From NCBI GenBank assembly GCA_963576475.1, contig OY754981.1, positions 23,688,839 to 23,752,838 of the forward strand: a stretch of 64,000 nt of DNA. The letters are read 5' to 3'. Below the pieces are notes generated by a model. That model was given only the letters and a program-made list of their open reading frames with translations. It made no database searches and was not told the origin of the DNA. Source of the stretch: Molanna angustata. Lineage: Eukaryota > Arthropoda > Insecta > Trichoptera > Molannidae. The position numbers were made by a program, and so were the translations under genes. How positions within the stretch are numbered: the stretch's first letter is position 1; every line of letters starts with the position of its first letter. Below, piece by piece: positions 56,716-64,000 of the stretch.

Positions 56716-57161
56716 CTGAAACAAATACAAAATACACAATTTTAATATGGACAGGTACAAAATATCGATTCGCCTTAAATTATATACCATTTGAAGCGAA
56801 GCACATGTCAATCATTTACACACGAGAATCGAAACTTTCGATGAGAAAAGTTCAAACGTAATTGTTATAGTGTAACAAAGCTCAAAAATAAAATCAATAT
56901 TATCCAAGCGGAGTGTACCTATAATACATACAATATCTTGATATTGAGATACAACACACAACAAAGGAATAATAAACAAAGCTTTAAAATAAAACAGAAG
57001 GTAAAAGAAAATTTACTTTTTTTTTGTTACAACTTTTCGTTGTACATTGTAAACAAATAACAATAAAAAACAAACAAAATTTACGGAATATCTCGAAATA
57101 TTAATTCATTAACTTAGGGCATTATTCACTAGAATATTGAAATATTACCTCAGTAAAACGA
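56716..57161. other. No feature seen
   Basis: AT-rich sequence. Confidence 0.4.
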
Positions 57162-57545
57162 GTGGGTTGTGGCCAACGCAATACTCCTTAATACCAAGTC
57201 ACTCCATAAAGTATACTCCAAATTTTGTATGAAAATTTCCAGCATTTTAATGAAATGATTTTGTTAAATTATTTTTGATTTAAATATTTTATTATAGAAA
57301 CTTGATAATTCTTCAATGCCACTTTATGAAAGTGCCTTTTTAGCTATTTGAAAATAAAAATAACAAATTTTAAGTTTCCTGAGCTTGGGGTCACATTAAA
57401 ATATTTGACAGTTTAAAAATAGAGAATCACTGATCACATATATCCTAAAAATCGAATGGGACCTAAGCAATTATTAGATATTATACAAATTTACAAAATT
57501 TGAAAAGAATCGATTGAGTACTTTAGTCTATAATCGATGACATAA
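57162..57545 (+). repeat. Dispersed repeat T, second copy
   Basis: From gagtgggttgtggccaacgc via gtttcctgagcttggggtca to tttagtctataatcgatgac, aligned with 37715-38093. Confidence 0.8.
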
Positions 57546-57595
57546 CAGCGCCCTTGGAATGATCTTGAATCATTAAACGGCGCTATACAAATTAC
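57546..57595 (+). repeat. L2-like LINE 3' terminus only
   Basis: The string cagcgcccttggaatgatct, then aaacggcgctatacaaatta is the last ~50 bp of the L2-type 3' end seen at 34660-34715. No coding part remains. Confidence 0.65.
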
Positions 57596-57596
57596 A

Positions 57597-58843
57597 TACA
57601 TACATACATACCATCACGCCATGTCCCTTGCGGGGTAGGCAGAGAGAACAAAACGCCACATTTTTCTATCCTGGCACGCATTTCTCGCCTCGTCCACATT
57701 CATTTTATTTTATTTTATTTTATTTATTTTGGATATCCAACAGTACAGTAGAGCATAATGATATTAAATACAATGAAAAAAAAAACAAGTAAATGTAGAC
57801 TACAGTACATAATAATAGGACATCAAATCAAATAATTTTAAAAGCTTAACATACAATTTACGAAAAATGAGAAAAAAACAAAATTATAGGAACACACCTG
57901 AAACATACAGGGAATAGTACCGAGAGGATTGTATGTATTCTAGAATCATAACATGGGATTCTAACTCGCTTAAGGATCAACGAAGAAGGTGTTGCAACCA
58001 TTATGGTGACACATAAATAATACATTCATGCATATACTAGAGAGTGGAATTTTGAGTTATGTTATCAGTGCAAAGTTGGCGCTTTATCGCAATTTTGAAC
58101 GAGTGTAGAGATTGAGTATGAAAAAAGTCAATGTTATTGAGCAGGTTGTTAAAATTGGAGGTGGCCCGGTTAGTAAAGAAATTTTTCCCGGTTAGAAAGA
58201 TTAGTTTTAGAGTGTGAAATAGAAAAAGTAGGTTTTGATCTGACATTGCGGTTTGGAATGTGAAGTGAGATATTTTCTAATAAATTTGGACAATCAATGA
58301 TGTTATGAAATAGTTTAAACAAAAATAGTGAGTCTGCAGTTATTCGTCTAGATGATAGTGATGGTAAATTAAATTTTGATTCAGCTAAGTACACGTTATT
58401 TATATGATTATGCGGGCCCATTAGTTCCCGACAGCCAGATTTATAGATGAGGTGTTTGAGGAAGCGTTTTTGTACACTATCCAGTCTATTTATGTACTTA
58501 AGATACATTCATGCATCATCTCATACATGTTCGTCTGTTGCTCACACTTCTAACATTTCCGTCTTTCAGAATATCGTTCACATGGTCGTTCCATCCCTTT
58601 CTTAGGCGTCCCCGACCTCTCATTCCATTCCTTTCCGCTCTGTATATTTTCTTTGTCAGGCGCTCCTCATTCATTCTCCCCATGTGACCAAACCATCTCA
58701 ATGTGTTCACCTTCATTCTAGTAATGACATATTTCTTCAACTTACATTCTTTCCTTATGTCCTCATTTCTTACCCTGTCATACATCGTTCTATTGCAAAT
58801 TCTTCTTAACGATCTCATTTCAACTGCATTTATTCTGCTTTGA
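57597..58843 (-). pseudogene. LINE family L fragment, split by a nested LINE
   Basis: The 3' end is at 57597-57703. After the 801-bp insertion the coding part at 58513-58843 reads on the minus strand AVEMRSLRRICNRTMYDRVR, KECKLKKYVITRMKVNTLRW, FGHMGRMNEERLTKKIYRAE and RGRGRLRKGWNDHVNDILKD. This is the best preserved family L C-terminus in the window, open over 100 codons. The 5' part is missing. Its left boundary abuts an oppositely oriented copy at 58844-59090. Confidence 0.92.
57704..58504 (-). mobile_element. CR1/jockey-like LINE inserted in LINE L, with 8-bp duplication
   Basis: The perfect duplication acattcat flanks the insert (57696-57703 and 58505-58512). On the minus strand the insert reads YINRLDSVQKRFLKHLIYKS, NLPSLSSRRITADSLFLFKL, FHNIIDCPNLLENISLHIPN and VRSKPTFSISHSKTN. 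A frameshift near 58200 leads to FFTNRATSNFNNLLNNIDFF and HSFKIAIKRQL. It ends with a (TAAAA)n tail (57704-57725 as complement). The SVQKRFL, RR..ADSLFLFKL..N.ID and R.....FN.L.....F.....FK blocks are the C-terminus of CR1/jockey-type proteins. It is a 5'-truncated insertion. Confidence 0.94.
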
Positions 58844-59090
58844 ATGAAGAACGTCTGACGAAGAAAATATTCAAATCGGACAGGGATGGAATGAGAGGTC
58901 GGGGCCGTCTAAGAAAAATATGGCTCGACCGTGAAAATGACATTCTGGAAGAGGGAAAGTTTGAACAGTCGACCATACATGAGACGATGTGTAAATGTGG
59001 ATGAGGCGATGCATGCGTGCCAAGATATAAAATTATGGCGTTCGGTTATCCCTTCCAACGCCATGAGGGATATCGCGTGACGGTATGTAT
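58844..59090 (+). pseudogene. LINE family L fragment, head to head with the previous one
   Basis: It starts gaatgaagaacgtctgacga, then gaatgagaggtcggggccgt and ggctcgaccgtgaaaatgac. The 3' end is gaggcgatgcatgcgtgcca and catgagggatatcgcgtgac. It joins the minus-strand copy exactly where that copy's readable part stops, so two 3' ends face outwards. Confidence 0.85.
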
Positions 59091-60019
59091 TTAAAAATCC
59101 TCACAATTGATGCAAAATATATAATATTTTTACGGGACATCTTTAAAATGTTGCGGGATATCTAACGAACGATTCATTATTGAAAAAAAAATGTGTTTAC
59201 AAAGTCTTAATATCATAGAGTAAAATAAAAAGATAAAACAACATATTGAATGTGTATAATTTGCCAAATATTCGCAAATTTGCACAACACTTTGAGACAT
59301 AAAACTAGTATGAATATAACTTTTTACAACTCTGTATATTATTACAAACAAAAGAAAAGGAGTAGCATTACATAAAAATAAACTACATTATATTAATGAC
59401 CAACTGAAATTCCCGTTCATTGTGCAGAAAAATACAGAAGAGGAAAGTAAAAATACCATACAATATTAAGTAAAAATGGTACAAATATCTATGGTATAAG
59501 TGCACAGACGTGGTAAGTATAAAAAAAATTAACGTGGGAACTTTTTTTAAATGTTATTTGTTACTTAGTTACTTTTTTGTACTTTTTTGCCGCGTGTAAA
59601 AAAAAGCCAAAATATTGATATATAATTAATAGCTACATATGTATTTATTACATTTTATTTTATTTCACTTACATTTTCTCTTATTTCACTCTATTCAAAG
59701 CACACAGACAATGACTGGACAAAAACTTTTTTTATACTTTATACTTTTTTTTCCTTAATTTTATTTTTATTGTAGGTACGTCACTATATATCTTGTAAAT
59801 TTATACATTTATATTCTTGATATTTTTTGTTGTTGTTATATATACCTATTTATTATTATGTGTGTATGTATTTTGCTTCGTGGTTCATGAATATATGTTT
59901 TATAAATTCTAATTGTGTATTTAAAAGCCCATTAAGGGCGTTTATATAAATAAATAAATACAGGTGATACACAAGATATAAAACACAGTCACGCTTATTA
60001 AAATTATTATTAATTATTT
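59091..60019. other. AT-rich sequence with a probable retroelement tail
   Basis: At 59920-59961 the string aaaagcccattaagggcgtt and tatataaataaataaatac looks like a LINE 3' hairpin (gcccattaagggc) with an AAAT-type tail, plus strand. Its coding part is not readable. Confidence 0.4.
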
Positions 60020-60115
60020 TTATTTACCTTTTATCACACCATATTTATAATGGCAACAATAAGTAGATTACTGCTGCCCAACTAGGAAATCCTGTTCTAG
60101 GGCTAGCAGTTAACA
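60020..60115 (+). repeat. Dispersed repeat P, third copy
   Basis: It reads accttttatcacaccatatt, then ctgctgcccaactaggaaat and cctgttctagggctagcagt. Confidence 0.72.
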
Positions 60116-61022
60116 ATTTTTACTGAATAATAAATGGTATTAATGTACCTATACATTAATACCTTATTAAAATTAAGCAGTGTAGGACAAAAAACAAAGA
60201 ATAATAAATGAATAACAAATAAAAATATCACAGATAAGAAGAGGTCTACAATATCAGTGACGTCAAAATTTACAAAATAAAAACACTAAAATACGTTGTT
60301 ATTACAACAAATCGCTTATTTTTATTTACGACCATCATAAAAAACACAATAACCAAACAAATTTGAAATCCTTATCCAATAATGTTCGTTAAATAAAATG
60401 ATTGTTCAAATCATATCCAATATCCAATACATGGTCCATTGGATGTTTTGATTAGAAGACTTAGGTATATATTTTATTGTATGGGTATATTTCCAGAAGA
60501 GAAGCATTAGCAAGAAAATATTTCAGAAGGAACATGAAAATATTTTTTTACCGAAAAAAATATGTGTATTTATATATAATGTATATCTGGACGTCTGTTT
60601 CCGCAGGATGGTGCAGACATTTCCTGCTTAATCTTATTTATGATAATAAATATATATTATATAACCTCATTTCGGTCTTTTTCGAATTGGATTACGAAAA
60701 TACCGACGTAAAACACGAAGATTTTCCTTACTTTTCCACCATATTGATCAAATTATTAAGTGTCATTTATTGATATAATTATCTCCAAAGAATAAAGAAA
60801 AAAAAAACACGCCGACACGCCGGTCGATGGAAGGACAGCGCTTCCGAAACATGTCGCGAAGTGACTCAAAAAACAAGTGGTTTATAGCTAATTTATGATT
60901 CAAATATGGTTAAAAAAAAACAATATTAAATAACTCCACAATAAAATATTTTTTCACATTTTAGACTAGATCGAAAAAAAACTGTTTAAAAACTGGTTAT
61001 GCTTTTGAGATAATTATTATCA
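60116..61022. other. No feature recognised
   Basis: The plus frame 60477-60773 (98 codons) has no known family. A short GC-rich patch at 60810-60860 (cgccggtcgatggaaggaca) might be LINE debris. Confidence 0.35.
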
Positions 61023-62100
61023 ACTAGCTTTTATGTCCCGCCGTTGGCCAAGAATGTAAAATTGTGAAGGAAAAAGCAATCGTTTTTATAATATTGTCAC
61101 CCAATTATTTTGCAAAAGACTATGAAAAGTGGTTTGAAATATGATTGAATTTGATTGTAAAATGTTCAAGTGATGGCCACAACCCATTATTTTTTATATA
61201 TTGCTATAAAGTGTGAATGAAGTATAATATACAATTTCTTCACTATTCGAAATGGTTTTAAATATGACTGTTTATCAACATTGTAAAGAGATTGGTTTGG
61301 CCACAACCCCCATTTTTAAATATTATCATCGAAAACAAATTGTAATATGTACTTACCTATTGAATATTTAGTAATTTTGGATGTTGGGATGTGGTTAAAA
61401 TTTGATTAAACAAATGTACTGAAAAGATCCAGTGTTGGTCACATCCCATTCGTTTTATATTTTTTCATCAAGTGTGCATTATATTTTTGCACAATTAGAC
61501 TGATGAACTTAAAATTGACACAAAAGTCTACATTAACGAAGAAGAAGAAGACTTAAACTATGGTAAATAATTTGAATATAAACGTTGTGAAGAATTCAGT
61601 AATGGCCACAGCTCCCTTTCTTTAAATATTGTCAACGAAATCAAATATATTATGTAGGTGTTGAAAATTATTTAAAATAGGATGATATAAATGGTTTAAA
61701 TTTGATTAAACAAAAGTATTGAAAAGATTCTAGTGCAGGTTACATCTTCACATCCCACATCCCATTCGTTTTTACATATGTATTTTCATCAAGTGTGCAT
61801 ATCGTTAATAATATTTCTGCACAATAGACTATTAGACTTAAAACGAACCCAAAAGTCTAAATAAAAAAGAGAAGAATAAGTATAAGACTATAAGAAATAG
61901 TTTGTTTAAAAAATCCCAATGGTCTACATAAAATAAGAAAAAATACATAAAATAGAAGAATTAGACTATTGGAAATAGATTGTATAAAAACTGAGCAAAA
62001 GGTCTTCATAAAAGAAGAAGAAGATTAATCTATAGGAAATAGTTTGTATTAAAACTGTCCTTAAAGGTCTACATAAAATTAAGAAGAAAAATAATTAGAC
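61023..62100. repeat. Degenerate tandem arrays, two unit types
   Basis: From 61023 (ctagcttttatgtcccgccg) to about 61830, blocks of roughly 130-150 bp repeat motifs like atggccacaacccattattt, aaatattgtcaacgaaa and gtttaaatttgattaaacaa. From 61830 to 62100, blocks of about 60 bp repeat atagtttgtataaaaactg and aggtctacataaaa with GAAGAAGAA runs. Both are diverged. The motif ggccacaaccc is the complement of the start of repeat T. Confidence 0.7.
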
Positions 62101-62101
62101 T

Positions 62102-62300
62102 CCAGGAGCCGTCGCTTCAGACCCTTCAGTACCTCCCGTCCCATCAGGCCCTTCAGTACATCCCGTCCCTTCAATCCCTCATCACGTCCCTTCCAATCAG
62201 GCCCTTCAGTACCTCCCGTCCCTTCAGGCCCTTTAATACCTCCCGTCCCTTCAGGCCCTTTAGTGCCTCCCTTCCCTTCAATTACATCCCGTCCCTTCAT
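62102..62300. repeat. GC-rich minisatellite, unit ~24 bp
   Basis: Variants of tcccttcaggcccttcagta and cctcccg repeat about eight times with one-base and multi-base differences. The minus-strand Lys/Gly-rich frame is produced by the array. G+C is far above the surroundings. Confidence 0.9.
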
Positions 62301-62310
62301 TCGGGTAAGA

Positions 62311-62590
62311 AAAGTTTAAATCCAGAAACCATCCTGGAAGAACTGCGAAGAGATGTAAGCACCGTCTTCTTTTCCCAGGATACTCCACCTTTATAGGTAA
62401 AATGACCAAATACACGATGAAGAAGAAGAAGTAAAAAGTTTAAATCCAGAAACCGTCCTGGAAGACCTGCGAAGAGATGGAGGGACAGTCGGACCTTCTT
62501 TTCCCAGGATATTCCGCTTTCATTGGTAAAATGACCAAATACACGAAGAAGAAGAAGAATAAGAAAAAAGTTTAAATCCAGAAACCACCT
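62311..62590. repeat. Tandem duplication, unit ~124-132 bp, 2.2 copies
   Basis: Units start at 62311, 62435 and 62567 with aaagtttaaatccagaaacc and contain ctgcgaagagatg and cttcttttcccaggata. They end in GAAGAAGAA runs. The complement of ctgcgaagagatggagggac resembles part of the LINE at 48335-48365 (ctccctccatctctttgttg), so a LINE piece may have been amplified. Confidence 0.88.
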
Positions 62591-62692
62591 CGGGCACACG
62601 CTCGACAATTCGCCAAAGTTTCATTGTAATCGGACATACGGTTTAGGAGCACATCGCTTGCATACATTCATACATTCATAAATAAATAAATA
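62591..62692 (+). repeat. Dispersed insect-type repeat end with (AAAT)n
   Basis: It reads aagtttcattgtaatcggac, atacggtttaggagcacatc, then cattcataaataaataaata. It is related in type to 51600-51650. Confidence 0.5.
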
Positions 62693-64000
62693 AAATAATT
62701 TTCCGATAGGAAATCAGTATATTGTTGATTTGTAAGTAAATAGTATTAGGTAGGTACCTACCTACAACAATGTTCTAAATAAATTCGATTCATAACAAAT
62801 TTTATTTGAATATCAGAATCTTTCCGTTACCATAGTAACCATTCCAATACGTAAAAAATATCAAATGGTTTGAGACATTTTTTGAATATGTAGGTACCTA
62901 CATACATTGGTTTGTTCGATGCCATAAAAATGAAAATTGTCAGAAAAATCAAATATTATTTACAAATTATGCAATTTTATTATGCCTATATCTTTACTAA
63001 TAATAAACACATTTTTACAATATATGTCTGAAAACTTGCTGTAATGTCTTGTGTTTCATTTTATTATTTCATAATTACATTTAATTCAAAGGTTTATTAT
63101 TTTCAAGAACATATTCATTCGGTAGGAAAATGAAATATTGTATGAAAAGATATTAAAATGGCGGCGTTCATGTACAAAACGCTTACATTAAAAATAAGTT
63201 AAACATTATAATTATACAAAATATTCACCATGTTTTTCACTCAAACGCTAAGTTATACTTGAAAATATATTTTTTTCGTGTAAATACGTACTTCTAACTT
63301 TTAAACTAACAGATATTTGCGTGCAAAATGTACACTTTTTTGACAGATACGACTTGGAAAATTTTGTATGAAAAAAATAATTATTGAAATATTTTTAAAA
63401 TTCAGCATTTTTATCGCATTATTTTTAGCGTGACACTGCATCAGGTATACAGGTACACGTTCGCACATAAATTAGATTTTTAGATGCTCTTGGTTTTTCA
63501 GAAGGCGTGAGACAAACACACACACACACACACACACAAACACTAACATTTTGATTGCTTTATTACTTTAGATTAAACATGTTTTAAATTGATAATTCTT
63601 AAAAAAAAATAGAAAAGCTTTTGATTAAGCTTTTAGGGTTGACAGAGAGTTATAAATGCCGCTTTTCATTGCAATTGCAAAATTTTAAGCAACTTGTGCA
63701 AACTGTTTTGCAACTTGTATAATAAATAAAATTCAAATAATTAAATACATGCCACATAAAAAAGACCAGATCAATACTCTTGTTTCTGATAAAAATATGT
63801 TTTATATTATAATTAAATGATCTCTATTCAAATAAAATAAGAATACAATAGATTTGTTAATAGGATATTTTTACCAACTGAGAGAATCAATATTTTTTAA
63901 TAAATTCATTCATTCAATTTATGTGCAATCAAGTGCGCTATTTCTTCTTCTTCTACTTGTGAACATACCTATGATGTCCGCCCATCCCTAACTACATAGC
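62693..64000. other. AT-rich sequence with a CA microsatellite
   Basis: A (CA)n tract lies at 63513-63538. The string taggtaggtacctacctaca at 62749 is typical of lepidopteran DNA. No genes seen up to the window end. Confidence 0.45.

Noticed and set aside
57893..57900. Further minus-strand acceptor-like site (gtatgtttcag/GTGTGT)
   Set aside because: It lies inside the nested LINE insertion and its pyrimidine tract is weak.
62079..62300. Gly/Lys/Glu-rich minus-strand frame as a collagen-like protein
   Set aside because: It is generated by the GC-rich minisatellite and has no signal peptide or regular Gly-X-Y pattern.

Overview
This is a 64 kb, strongly AT-rich eukaryotic window that looks like intergenic or intronic DNA of an insect, most likely a moth or butterfly. 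The lepidopteran assignment is an inference. It rests on the many TAGGTACCTAC-type strings (for example near 62750), a LINE 3' end reading into ATAGGCTGATGATGATGATG at 36740-36760, and the mixture of RTE-, CR1/jockey- and L2-type LINE tails, tRNA-derived SINEs and MITEs. No complete host protein-coding gene could be recognised. Nearly every readable protein similarity comes from the C-terminal end of non-LTR retrotransposon polyproteins, all 5'-truncated and mostly broken by stops and frameshifts.

Layout. 0-10 kb: LINE fragments (2.0-2.6 kb), a 13.5-copy 41-bp minisatellite ending in an inverted unit (5.6-6.2 kb), a tRNA-SINE (6.4 kb), several copies of a dispersed element here called X (6.6-7.6 kb), and a hAT-like non-autonomous transposon with a perfect 8-bp target duplication inside an older LINE tail (7.8-8.7 kb). 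10-24 kb: one arm of a foldback element (10.5 kb), three minisatellites (11.8, 13.4 and 21.9 kb), LINE and SINE pieces. 24-45 kb: SINEs, small MITEs, LINE 3' ends of at least four families, a perfect 21-bp-arm hairpin (38.9 kb), and a possible tiny two-exon coding unit (26.1 kb). 45-64 kb: a second, longer hAT-like element with its own perfect 8-bp duplication (45.9-47.2 kb), more LINEs, a ~1-kb foldback palindrome carrying a nested MITE with perfect 48-bp terminal inverted repeats and TA duplication (54.6-55.6 kb), a 3 x 165-bp array in which each unit carries a long hairpin (56.1-56.6 kb), a LINE nested in another LINE with an 8-bp duplication (57.6-59.1 kb), and degenerate and GC-richer tandem arrays (61.0-62.6 kb).

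How parts relate. Several insertions can be ordered in time because an uninterrupted copy of the host repeat exists elsewhere in the window. One tRNA-derived SINE (31.6 kb) shares its 3' tail with a LINE family also present here, which suggests the LINE mobilised it. Four minus-strand sites have strong polypyrimidine-CAG/GTA junctions (16.6, 40.8, 41.2 and 56.7 kb); three are followed by an open short stretch and a 5' splice site. These are the best hints that a long minus-strand intron with microexons or recursive splice sites may cross the window. That is inference only.
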